DNA of 64,000 nt from Edaphocola aurantiacus (GTDB lineage Bacteria > Bacteroidota > Bacteroidia > Chitinophagales > Chitinophagaceae): positions 556,928 to 620,927 of the forward strand of contig NZ_VOSI01000001.1 in the NCBI RefSeq assembly GCF_019797745.1, read 5' to 3'. Shown in pieces: positions 33,142 through 42,352 of the stretch. The position numbers and the translations under genes were made by a program. The notes below the pieces were generated by a model. It saw only the letters and a list, made by a program, of their open reading frames with translations. It was not told the DNA's origin and made no database searches. Each line of letters begins with the position of its first letter. The first letter of the stretch is position 1.

Positions 33142-36100
33142 TTATGAATGTAATAACAGCGTCAACTGCTCAATCAGCTCCAGTGGTGGCTTTACGGTAA
33201 ATATACCTGAGCGGCTATTACTCCTTACTCCTCTGAAAAAGACATAGATCACGCCTCCAAAATGTGTGTCATAATCGTATTCATTGCCTATGCGTTGCTG
33301 CAGGTATTTATGTACGGCAACGGTATAGATCAGGTATTGCAAATGATAGTTATGCTCCGTCATGGCATCATACAATAAATCGCCTTCATAATCTTCAAGA
33401 TGGCAGCCCAGATAGTTCGATTTCCAGTCCAGTACATAGTATTGCCCTTTATGCGCCAGCAGCAGATCTATCTTACCATTCATCATCCCCTGCAGACTGA
33501 AATACTTATCATTCATAGTCGCCCCAAAGGACTCCAGTACCGGGATCAGGCGGTTCTGAATGGCAGCGGACTGTACCGGAAAATTAAATTCCAGCTCATT
33601 AAGCTTATACTGATTAGCAATTTCGCTTAATTGAAACACACCCGTCCCTATCGCAATCTCGGCCTGAACAATATGTGCTACCAATTGTCTCATCCAATCT
33701 GTACAATCAATTTTTATTTCATCCTTACTGCGTACATTAAATACAGAAAGCAGCATTAATTCGTATCGATTCAGTTGCTCCAGGCTGCTGTAATCACGTG
33801 TAAAATCAAGCTGTTCCAGCATTTCATGCAACTGTGTTCCGGCATCAGCCCCACGAGGCAATTCATTAAACACAAAATGATCATAGCCTGTCAGCTCCTG
33901 GCTACGTGCCTTAGGAACATGCTCATGCTTTACATTCAATGCAGAATAGCTGACCATAGACCAGGGAGAACGGCTGCTCAGTATTTTTGATTCTTCGAAG
34001 GTAACCGGGGTCAGTACCAGCTGATCATGCACTGCATGATAGGCCTGCACTTCTTCCGGGCTCTCATACTCCGGCAATATACCTTCTGCCCCATTCAGTT
34101 GCTGTACAAACCTTGCCAGTCCCGAATCTTTATATCCGGTCTTCGCAAAATAAATATAACATTTGTAGACCGCACGTGTCAATGCTACATAGATCAGGCG
34201 TCTTTGTTCCTGCTCCGCCTGCTTCAGGATGCGGGCTTCCTGTTCTTCATTTAACTGCTCTTTTTCTGCAAAGATCAGCTGCCCATCGGTATCTTTAAAC
34301 TGGTTATAGCCCGAACGTAATCCTTCCTTAGTATGGATTCCATAGACAAAGACAATATTATATTCCAGCCCCTTGCTTTTATGAATAGTGACGATGCTTA
34401 CCGCATTTTCATCACTCTCCAACTGCACCTCATAAGTATCTCCGGCCACTGCCGCGGCATCGGGGTTCTGTAACCAGACGAGAATATCTTCCGCCTGCAT
34501 ATTGCGCCGGTATTGCTGCTGATGTACTAACTGCACTAACTGTAACAGATTAGTCAGCGAACGCAGGGATCGCGTATTTCGGGACATGTTTTGCGGTATA
34601 CTGAAATCGCTAAACAGCTTCTGAAAAGCCTGGTAGATCTTTTGGTCCATTACCAGTTGATGGTATTCCCGGAACAGCGCCATCATCGCAATCTCATCAA
34701 TATACTTCCGCTGTAACAGTACACCCTGCTCCTCATAAAACAGGGTATTCATAAAGCTCAGGTACAATGCAGTGGCGATATGTTGTGCCGTAGGCTCTAT
34801 CATCGCCTGCAACAGCAGTACAATATCCCTGGCCTCTGCGGTGCGCAATACACGTGTATCGTCAATCGGTACTGCAAGAATATTATAACTTCTCAATAGT
34901 TTTTTGATCTCAGCGCCATCTTTACCACTGCGTACCAGGATACCAATATCGCTGGGCTGTACAGGGCGCATACCACCGTCCTTATCCGGATCTCCGATCA
35001 TGCATCGATTTGCAGGGTCCAGCAGCCAGGCAATCTCACGGGCAATAGCTGCTCTTGCGGCCCCGGTTTTATCATACCCGGAAAGTACCAGTGTATTTTG
35101 CTCCGGCCGGCCATTACAGTACATTGTTCTGCGCTGGTCTTTACTCTCTACAGGGATATAGGTAATCCTGCTTTGATCCGCTGCATCATATCCGAATGCC
35201 TGGTCACCGAGTGCGCCGAAGAAACGGTTTACCGAACCGATCATGGGTGCGGTAGACCGGTAGTTTATATTCATGGAGTACAGCTGCTCTACCTTCTCAC
35301 GGGCCGACAAATAGCTGGCGACATCTGCACTGCGAAAAGCATAGATACTCTGCTTGGGATCGCCGATCAGGAACAGTATCGTATCATTAGTCAGGGTACG
35401 TTCCATAAACAGCCGTTCAAACAGGGAGAACTGTACAGTATCCGTATCCTGAAATTCATCTATAAACACCGCCTGATAGCGGTTTCGGATCAGCTCTATC
35501 AAATGATCATTCTGCTCTGTCACCACAATCCGGTGCAGGTCCTGTATCATTGCGTCAAAGGTGAGGATACCGTTTTGCTGTACATAATCAGTTACCTGCA
35601 CTGCATAATATTTCAATACATGGTAAGAAAGATAGGTCCTGAATGCAGCTCTTTTTGCTTCCAGTTCCTGTTCTGCCGAAACGATCTCCCGGAGGGTTTC
35701 CCAGAACGGGCCTTCCAGTTTCTGTATATAACCGGTTCCTTTTCTTGCAGCACTTAATGCGGCTTCTGTAAATGCAGGCCTGTCTCCCAGCAAAGGTTCC
35801 AGGGACTTGCGTGCATAGCCATTGGCCGCAACACTCTGTGCCGTTATTTCATAATGCGTTTCTAATAAATGGCTGAGTTGTACACGTTGCGCTTCCAGTC
35901 CGGTATGAATCTGAGCGAGGTTAAGATAGGGCTCAAAATCATTGTATTCTTTTTCCGGATCAAAGGCTGCATACCGTTGTCCGCTCAGGTGTTTCTGTAT
36001 CAGTAAAGGCAGCAGCTCTTTAAACGCCTGCATTTCTTTCAGGGTGAAGGTATGTACCGGCAGATTAGTGATCACCGTTCTCCAGAACCTGTTCACAGCC

Positions 36101-36561
36101 ATACGGATGATATCACTCAGATCACTTTGCAGACTGGCATCGAAATGCTGTTTTGTTTCGAAAGCAAATTCATTCAGTATCTGCTGGCTGAAGCCATGAA
36201 TAGTCAGGATATTGGCCTCATCCATCATAAGCAGTTCTGCGCGCAGCCTGTCTTTCAGTCCATCAGCATCTTCTGCCTGCTGTACCAGTGCTGTGATCAA
36301 ATCATCGGCAATAGGCAATCCGCAACTGGCATCATAAGCCATCTTAATAAAATGACGGATACGCTCCTGCAGTTCTGCAACGGCAAAGCGGGTAAACGTT
36401 ACAATCAGTTGCTGTGCAATCCCGATCTTTTGCTCAATGATCAGGCGCAATACCAGTATGGCTATAGAATAGGTCTTACCGGTACCGGCACTGGCTTCCA
36501 CGAGATTCTTTCCCTGCAGCGGAACCTTCCTTACATCAAAAATCTCATGTTGTTTTTCCAT
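33142..36561 (-). CDS. recB: RecBCD helicase-nuclease subunit RecB
   Basis: A 1139-residue UvrD-type helicase fused to a RecB nuclease, the motor and nuclease subunit of exonuclease V. Walker A EASAGTGKTYS is at 22-32. Motif II shows VFIDEFQDTD, followed by LIGDPKQSIYAFR and VSIVTIHKSKGLEYNIVF. The C-terminal nuclease has MMNGKIDLLL and YVLDWKSNYLG, which hold the Asp and Lys of the catalytic site. Its start overlaps the end of recC by 17 bases. It is somewhat shorter than Escherichia coli RecB (about 1180 residues). Confidence 0.95.
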   Translation of the reverse strand: MEKQHEIFDVRKVPLQGKNLVEASAGTGKTYSIAILVLRLIIEQKIGIAQQLIVTFTRFAVAELQERIRHFIKMAYDASCGLPIADDLITALVQQAEDADGLKDRLRAELLMMDEANILTIHGFSQQILNEFAFETKQHFDASLQSDLSDIIRMAVNRFWRTVITNLPVHTFTLKEMQAFKELLPLLIQKHLSGQRYAAFDPEKEYNDFEPYLNLAQIHTGLEAQRVQLSHLLETHYEITAQSVAANGYARKSLEPLLGDRPAFTEAALSAARKGTGYIQKLEGPFWETLREIVSAEQELEAKRAAFRTYLSYHVLKYYAVQVTDYVQQNGILTFDAMIQDLHRIVVTEQNDHLIELIRNRYQAVFIDEFQDTDTVQFSLFERLFMERTLTNDTILFLIGDPKQSIYAFRSADVASYLSAREKVEQLYSMNINYRSTAPMIGSVNRFFGALGDQAFGYDAADQSRITYIPVESKDQRRTMYCNGRPEQNTLVLSGYDKTGAARAAIAREIAWLLDPANRCMIGDPDKDGGMRPVQPSDIGILVRSGKDGAEIKKLLRSYNILAVPIDDTRVLRTAEARDIVLLLQAMIEPTAQHIATALYLSFMNTLFYEEQGVLLQRKYIDEIAMMALFREYHQLVMDQKIYQAFQKLFSDFSIPQNMSRNTRSLRSLTNLLQLVQLVHQQQYRRNMQAEDILVWLQNPDAAAVAGDTYEVQLESDENAVSIVTIHKSKGLEYNIVFVYGIHTKEGLRSGYNQFKDTDGQLIFAEKEQLNEEQEARILKQAEQEQRRLIYVALTRAVYKCYIYFAKTGYKDSGLARFVQQLNGAEGILPEYESPEEVQAYHAVHDQLVLTPVTFEESKILSSRSPWSMVSYSALNVKHEHVPKARSQELTGYDHFVFNELPRGADAGTQLHEMLEQLDFTRDYSSLEQLNRYELMLLSVFNVRSKDEIKIDCTDWMRQLVAHIVQAEIAIGTGVFQLSEIANQYKLNELEFNFPVQSAAIQNRLIPVLESFGATMNDKYFSLQGMMNGKIDLLLAHKGQYYVLDWKSNYLGCHLEDYEGDLLYDAMTEHNYHLQYLIYTVAVHKYLQQRIGNEYDYDTHFGGVIYVFFRGVRSNSRSGIFTVKPPLELIEQLTLLLHS

Positions 36562-39500
36562 ACTCGAATACGGGTAAAATATATTGTTCTATCAAATCTT
36601 TAAAGCCTGAAAATAAAGCCTGCTGCTGCTCCCTGTTTATGTATTCAAAGGCATGCTGTACATATTCATCATAACAGACTTCACGGCTAATGGCATCTTC
36701 TATCTTGCCCAGGTAATTATCTATAGTTGTTTTGGCATCGTAAATATCAATATGAAACATGATCATTGTATGATGATGTTCCTTATAAAAATTAAGCAGT
36801 GCATTCAGTCTCATCTTCGCTTCTGCAGGGGTAAGACTAGCCGCTTTCAGTAATTTATCCTGCGTCACCAGGTATGCCTCTTTTACCACACCGCAGGCCA
36901 CGCCCAGCAAATATTGCAGGCTTGTACGTATCTTACCGGTCCAGGCCTTATCGGCCGGCTTCAGCACATAAGTAACCAACATGTCACCGGCCAGCTCCAG
37001 GCTTCCTTCAAACGTAATATCTCCGTACTGATACACCAACGGTACAGTAACGATCGCTGTATCTGCAACCAGTTTACGATACTGCTCATGGATTGGTTTA
37101 ATAACCTGATCCTGCTCTGCAATAAAGGTTTCAGCCATATTGCGTAGCGGCAGATCTCCATTATAGTACAGAGCCTTGATCCTTTCCGGCACATCATCTT
37201 TCAACTGTCCTTCGATGAGCGCATTGCGTACCGTCCAGCGTTTCAGGCTATCCAGGCTGAAATACTCATGATCATCAATATGCGCTGCTTCCTCACTGAA
37301 ATACACACCCAGCACTTTCTGATAATAGTATTGCACGGGTCGTGTCAGAAAACGGCTTAAGGCATTTAAGTTCCATATCGCTTCGGGTACATGCTCTTCC
37401 TGTGCTGCATCGACAGTCACATGCGGGAAGGCCTCAGGTTTATGGATAGTGTAATTCGGAATCAGGTTGCTGTCCGGCTTGTTATATCGCTTGCTGAAGC
37501 TATGCAACGGATGTTGCTGTACCAGTACATCCCTGGCCGATATACCTTCTTCACGACAACCTGATTGTATATAGTCCAGCAGCTCATCAATGAGTACTGA
37601 AGGAGGTAAAGGTTTATTATCTTTAATTGATCTTCCTGTGTAACTCAGGTATAATGCCTGCTCCGCAGACAATAATGATTCCAGGAAAAGGTGCTTATCA
37701 TTATTACGGACATTACGGTCTCCCAGCATAGGTTTCTGCGCCATCAGGTCAAAATCGACATAGGCTTCTTTACGCGGAAAGCTATCAAAATTCAAGCCCA
37801 GCATAGCGATCAATTTAAACGGAATGCTGCGGAATGGTAGTGGAGAACAGAAGGTAATACCTCTGTTGATAAAGTTGAGCTGCTGCTGTTCACTGCCCAG
37901 CGCTTTCAGCAATCGCTTGCTGAAGACTTCATAACTGATCTTTGTATCCTCCAGGTAAGTGTCAATAATTTCGCTTTGACGGAAGCGGGTCAATAGTTCC
38001 CAATAATCCTCGTCTTTGTCTTCCTCTTCGCTAAGCATAAAGGTCAGGATCACTTCATCAATATAGTCCTTCCATTCACTGAGCGATTTAGGTGCTTTGC
38101 GCTGCCTGATCATATCTTCCAATGCATGAATAAAATTGCTTAAAGCCGTGAGCTGATGCAGGTCTTCTATATTATCTGCCACATCTGCTGTATAGACCAG
38201 GTGCCCGGCAGTATACCATTGTGCGCCGTCAAAACAGGCACCGTACATTAGTTGCTGCAGGCCGTACTTCCAGCTTACGAGATAAGTATCATCTACCGGA
38301 TCTTTATAATCGTTCTCCAATCCGAAACGGATATTCACCTGTTCGATCATACTGCGGAGATAATCCATCTTGTATATCCCGAATCGCTGACGGATATATT
38401 GCGATTCCAGTAGTTCCAGGATCAGCTCTGCTGTAATATGCTGCTCATTCACGGATAGCAAAGCCATCAGTGCACTAATGATAGAATCGCCCTGGGCAAT
38501 GCTTTCATCAATAATACTGTAGCTGAATTTATACGGAGCATTATCCATTACCGCACGGATATAAGGAGCATAGGCATTGATATCGCTGACCATTACTACA
38601 ATATCTCTTTCTGTTATGCCCTCATAGGTCTGCTCCTGTATGGCATGCAGCAGGTAATTGTACAATACCTCTACCTCTCTTGGTATGGAGTAATGCGCTG
38701 TTATAGTAATACTCTGATCGTACAGCTGTTCTTTTGAAAAATGGATATATTCAATCTTGTTATGGTAGATGTCATGTTGTATCTGCTGCAACAGGGTCTG
38801 CGATGCAGGCACCTCGCCAGGCAATTCATTTACGGCATTGATAAACTCATCTGCCTGGAAGAGCAGGCGATAGGTATTTTGCAATATCTTGCCCCAGCTG
38901 GTTAACAGCGGATTGCCCACCGTTAAATGTGCTACATTCTTTCCCTTAAATTGTTTCAGGAAGATTTGTTCTTCCTGTTCATCTTCAAACCAGTAATGAT
39001 CCGGTGCGGGGTTGACCAGGTAACAGCGAAAGTCGATAACGCGACTGAGCTCATAAAAAACATGGAGGTGAAAAGGGGTAAGAATGGACAATCCGAACAG
39101 GTACAATACCGGCATGGCTTCCCGTATACGTTCCTGCTGATTCGGATCTTTCAATTGCTCCAAGACATAATGATAGATATCGGTCACATCCGGAAAAGCT
39201 TCCCTGGACCGACCCTTAATGCTTTGCCAGATATAGGCCTGCCATTGCATATCCGCATCCAGCTCTTCCCAGCTATACCGGTTCCAGCGTTCAATAAGCC
39301 GGTTACGGTAGATCTGGTACTGGTCAAAAAGATCGGCAATGCGGGCTGCAAATTCCCATTTTTTTAATTCCTGTTCTGTCCCCTCTTCTATATAATATGC
39401 TGCCTGACGGGGAAAGCGTCGTTGAAAATCGGTCGATCCCAGCACCGCATATATAAGCCAGTCAATATTCTGGCGGTTAATTTTATAATAGGATTGCCCG

Positions 39501-39730
39501 CCGAGCATTCCATAGATCTCCCACAAAAGATCGGCAGGTTTCATAAATTTCAGGTTGGCTGCAATACCCATCTGCTGTGCCATATTCACCACCAGCCAGT
39601 TGTTCATACCCACCGTTTGGGTAATCAGTCCATAAGGCTGAAAAACGCCCAGCTTATGACGCTGCATATCCGCAATCATTGCTGTGGAAAGAGATCGTAT
39701 ATGATTTGATATGTAAATTTCGAGTGACAT
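36545..39730 (-). CDS. recC: RecBCD subunit RecC
   Basis: 1061 residues from the ATG at 39730. The start MSLEIYISNHIRSL, followed by the NNWLVVNMAQQMGIAANLKFMKPADLLW region and LYLFGLSILTPFHLHVFYEL, is typical of RecC. No intact Walker A motif is seen, consistent with RecC's inactive helicase fold, which scans for Chi in known enzymes. The frame opens farther upstream at 39829, but those 33 residues overlap recD and have no RecC resemblance. Order recD-recC-recB with a 10-base gap and a 17-base overlap indicates one operon. Confidence 0.94.
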   Translation of the reverse strand: MSLEIYISNHIRSLSTAMIADMQRHKLGVFQPYGLITQTVGMNNWLVVNMAQQMGIAANLKFMKPADLLWEIYGMLGGQSYYKINRQNIDWLIYAVLGSTDFQRRFPRQAAYYIEEGTEQELKKWEFAARIADLFDQYQIYRNRLIERWNRYSWEELDADMQWQAYIWQSIKGRSREAFPDVTDIYHYVLEQLKDPNQQERIREAMPVLYLFGLSILTPFHLHVFYELSRVIDFRCYLVNPAPDHYWFEDEQEEQIFLKQFKGKNVAHLTVGNPLLTSWGKILQNTYRLLFQADEFINAVNELPGEVPASQTLLQQIQHDIYHNKIEYIHFSKEQLYDQSITITAHYSIPREVEVLYNYLLHAIQEQTYEGITERDIVVMVSDINAYAPYIRAVMDNAPYKFSYSIIDESIAQGDSIISALMALLSVNEQHITAELILELLESQYIRQRFGIYKMDYLRSMIEQVNIRFGLENDYKDPVDDTYLVSWKYGLQQLMYGACFDGAQWYTAGHLVYTADVADNIEDLHQLTALSNFIHALEDMIRQRKAPKSLSEWKDYIDEVILTFMLSEEEDKDEDYWELLTRFRQSEIIDTYLEDTKISYEVFSKRLLKALGSEQQQLNFINRGITFCSPLPFRSIPFKLIAMLGLNFDSFPRKEAYVDFDLMAQKPMLGDRNVRNNDKHLFLESLLSAEQALYLSYTGRSIKDNKPLPPSVLIDELLDYIQSGCREEGISARDVLVQQHPLHSFSKRYNKPDSNLIPNYTIHKPEAFPHVTVDAAQEEHVPEAIWNLNALSRFLTRPVQYYYQKVLGVYFSEEAAHIDDHEYFSLDSLKRWTVRNALIEGQLKDDVPERIKALYYNGDLPLRNMAETFIAEQDQVIKPIHEQYRKLVADTAIVTVPLVYQYGDITFEGSLELAGDMLVTYVLKPADKAWTGKIRTSLQYLLGVACGVVKEAYLVTQDKLLKAASLTPAEAKMRLNALLNFYKEHHHTMIMFHIDIYDAKTTIDNYLGKIEDAISREVCYDEYVQHAFEYINREQQQALFSGFKDLIEQYILPVFEYGKTT

Positions 39731-39740
39731 GGTAAATGGT

Positions 39741-41522
39741 TTATACTGCTGCGAATTGTTGCTGAATACCGGAAATACGACGTACCGTATGGGCCGATGC
39801 GGCCAGCACAATATCAATATCACCGACAATGATGACCCGCTTACGGGCCCGGGTAATGGCCGTGTACAACAGCTCCCGCGTCAGTAACTGATGATCAGTC
39901 TGCTCGGGCAGTACAATTAATACCGAGTCAAATTCTGAACCCTGGCTTTTATGGATGGTCATTGCATAAGCACTGTCACAGGCCAGGATCTGTGCCGGAC
40001 TCAGGCTCTCATAACCGGTATCCGACTGCGGGAAAAAGACTTTCAATTCGTTCTTTTCCGCATTATCTTTCCGCACAATACCCATATCACCATTGTAAAT
40101 ACCTTCCTGTGGCTGGTTTTGTAAGACCATAATCAGGCGTTCTTCATAAAATGCGTCATCCGGGTGGAATAGTAAGCGGGTTACCTGCTCATTGAGTGCA
40201 GCGACTCCCGTCCTACCCTCTTTAATGGCACAGAGTATGGTACTGTCTGTTATCCGCTCCAGGGCTGTAGTAATATCACTTTGACCGATATATCCTCCCT
40301 GTTCCTTTTTCAGCAATGCCGCAAATTCCTGTAGCCAATCCTGTAAGGTACTGGCCGGATAAATGCCGACTTCTGCTGCGGGTGTTTCTGCAAAATCACG
40401 GATAGCTGTTTCATCATAATGCAGTACCGCCTTACTGAGTTTGCCTATACCCTTCTGGTCATCGAAACGGTAACTATGTTGTAGTTCTACAATATGCTGA
40501 AACAAAGGATAGGTACTATTTTCTGACTGATAAGAGGCATCCAGTTGCCGGGAAGCATCCGTCATAAACCGGTTCAGTAAGGCTGCCCGTTCCGGGTCAA
40601 AATGATTGATAAACTCTTCTTCAGAACACAGATCACGAAATACGCTTCCCGCATCTACAGAGGCCAGCTGGTGCTTATCGCCCAACAGGATCACCCTTGT
40701 GCGGCTGGTATCAACAGCCTGCATCAGTTTATGAAACAAAGCCATATCTACCATAGAGCTTTCATCTACAATAAGAATGTCGGCTTCAAGTGTATGCTGT
40801 GCATGGTGTTTAAAATGTATGCTGCCCGGTATATAACCCAGCAGACTATGTATGGTGGCTGCCTGCAGTGTGGCAATAGTATCTGCTATATGTTCAGGAA
40901 TGCCGGTATGTTGAAAGGTACGCTTTGCTTTTCTCAATCCCTCTTCCAGCCTTACTTTTGCCTTACCTGTAGGTGCACAGATTTTGATCTTTGCATCCGG
41001 TTGTTCCAGCAGAAATAAAGCCAGCAACTTCACTACCGTAGTAGTCTTACCGGTACCAGGTCCACCGGAAATAATACTGAACTGGTTCAGAAAACTATTC
41101 AGACAGGCAATAAGTTGCCAGTCCGGTGCGCGGCCTTTACTCTCGGGGAATAATTGTGACACAATCAACTCCTCCTGCTGCACCAGAAAATCATGCCGGG
41201 ACTGATAGTACGTCTGCTCACTATGCAGTAAGGCATTCACCTGTGCTACAAATTTGCGTTCATAATGAAAAAAGCGATGCAGGTATAAACGATCTTCGAA
41301 AAGAATGAAGGGACGCAAGTCTTCGGGATTTCCGACCAGTTCATGCCGCATCAGTATCTCCGGGTCGGGCAGTGCCGGTCCGTCTTCTTCCGCTACTTCA
41401 TTTACATACAGGCATACATTTCCTTCCGCCATTTTGCGGGACAACTGATAGAGAAAAGGGTATAAGTCGTCTTTGGCAAAATAGCTGGCAAAAGCATGGT
41501 GTACATTGGTATTCTGTTGCAT
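39741..41522 (-). CDS. recD: RecBCD subunit RecD
   Basis: A 593-residue SF1B helicase, the 5'-3' motor of RecBCD. Walker A GGPGTGKTTTVVKL is at 153-166, Walker B is LIVDESSMVDMALF, motif III is LLGDKHQLASVDAG, and the C-terminal motif AMTIHKSQGSEFDSVLIVLP is intact. It heads the recD-recC-recB operon. No clear -7 box was seen in the 145 bases between recD and the divergent DUF5683 gene. Confidence 0.95.
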   Translation of the reverse strand: MQQNTNVHHAFASYFAKDDLYPFLYQLSRKMAEGNVCLYVNEVAEEDGPALPDPEILMRHELVGNPEDLRPFILFEDRLYLHRFFHYERKFVAQVNALLHSEQTYYQSRHDFLVQQEELIVSQLFPESKGRAPDWQLIACLNSFLNQFSIISGGPGTGKTTTVVKLLALFLLEQPDAKIKICAPTGKAKVRLEEGLRKAKRTFQHTGIPEHIADTIATLQAATIHSLLGYIPGSIHFKHHAQHTLEADILIVDESSMVDMALFHKLMQAVDTSRTRVILLGDKHQLASVDAGSVFRDLCSEEEFINHFDPERAALLNRFMTDASRQLDASYQSENSTYPLFQHIVELQHSYRFDDQKGIGKLSKAVLHYDETAIRDFAETPAAEVGIYPASTLQDWLQEFAALLKKEQGGYIGQSDITTALERITDSTILCAIKEGRTGVAALNEQVTRLLFHPDDAFYEERLIMVLQNQPQEGIYNGDMGIVRKDNAEKNELKVFFPQSDTGYESLSPAQILACDSAYAMTIHKSQGSEFDSVLIVLPEQTDHQLLTRELLYTAITRARKRVIIVGDIDIVLAASAHTVRRISGIQQQFAAV

Positions 41523-41667
41523 ATAATAAGGACTCCGACATTGTCGTTCTATAAATGCTAAAATATTTATTTTTTACGGGTTTACAGGCTTTCCCTGCCA
41601 GATTTTATGCACAAGCCAATGAGGATCCTATTTTGCATCACCCTTATTTTACGAAATTCAGCTACAT

Positions 41668-42252
41668 ATGTTCAGGCACTTACTATGGATCATTTTATGC
41701 TCTGGCGTTTTATCGGCCAGCGCTTCAGAACCGGGCCAGCTCCATACTGCAAGGATATGGTCTGTAGGTCTGCCTGATCAGAAGAATACGATATGGAATG
41801 ATGCACCGGTCAGCCCCAAAAGAGCAGCCTTGTATTCAATGCTGTTCCCAGGTTTAGGTCAGATAAGCAATAAGCAATACTGGAAGCTGCCTGTAGTATA
41901 TGGACTCCTGGGCACAGGCATTTACTTTTTCCAGTATAATTTATCCGGCTACAATGAGTTTCGTAAAGTATATGCCGACCGGCTCCAGAATATTTATAAA
42001 GATAAGTATATACATTCCACTCCTGACATTGCTACAGTCAAGGGCTGGCGCGATTATCATAAACGATATCTGGACCTTACAGTGTTGTTGAGTGTAGTGG
42101 GATATGGCCTGCAGATCATTGATGCACATGTTGCAGCACATCTTCGGGGATTTGATATCACTCCAGGTCTGACCTGCCAATTCCGGCCCTCGGTACAATC
42201 CGGGCTATGCGGAATGATTCCCGGTATCAGTATTGCTTTTACACCATGGTAA
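41668..42252 (+). CDS. DUF5683 membrane protein
   Basis: 194 residues. The N-terminal hydrophobic segment (HLLWIILCSGVLSASAS) is probably a signal peptide. The core signature SPKRAALYSMLFPGLGQISNKQYWKLPVVYG, read here in pieces SPKRAALYSMLFPGLGQ and YWKLPVVYG, is that of DUF5683, and two membrane segments follow (LLGTGIYFFQY and LTVLLSVVGYGLQIIDAHV). The family is common in Bacteroidota, often near cell-division or ParB genes; its role is unknown. It is divergent from recD and is followed about 100 bases later by the M13 peptidase gene, which has its own promoter. Confidence 0.85.
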   Translation: MFRHLLWIILCSGVLSASASEPGQLHTARIWSVGLPDQKNTIWNDAPVSPKRAALYSMLFPGLGQISNKQYWKLPVVYGLLGTGIYFFQYNLSGYNEFRKVYADRLQNIYKDKYIHSTPDIATVKGWRDYHKRYLDLTVLLSVVGYGLQIIDAHVAAHLRGFDITPGLTCQFRPSVQSGLCGMIPGISIAFTPW

Positions 42253-42300
42253 ATACCTCCCCCGCTAAGGGTGATTTTAGGCCGGGGCGGGGGCGAAAAC

Positions 42301-42331
42301 TTGTTTTTCGCTTTGAAGAAGCTTACATTTG
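42301..42331 (+). promoter_or_regulatory. Promoter of the M13 peptidase gene (TTG-N20-TACATTTG)
   Basis: TTG at 42301-42303 and TACATTTG at 42324-42331 are spaced 20 bases apart. It predicts a start near 42335 and a leader of about 18 bases to the ATG at 42353. It also excludes the alternative TTG start at 42329. Confidence 0.7.
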
Positions 42332-42352
42332 AACATAAAATTTTCTACGAGT

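Noticed and set aside
42329-42352. Upstream TTG start for the M13 peptidase
   Set aside because: The TTG lies inside the -7 promoter element and would lengthen a normal lipoprotein signal peptide.
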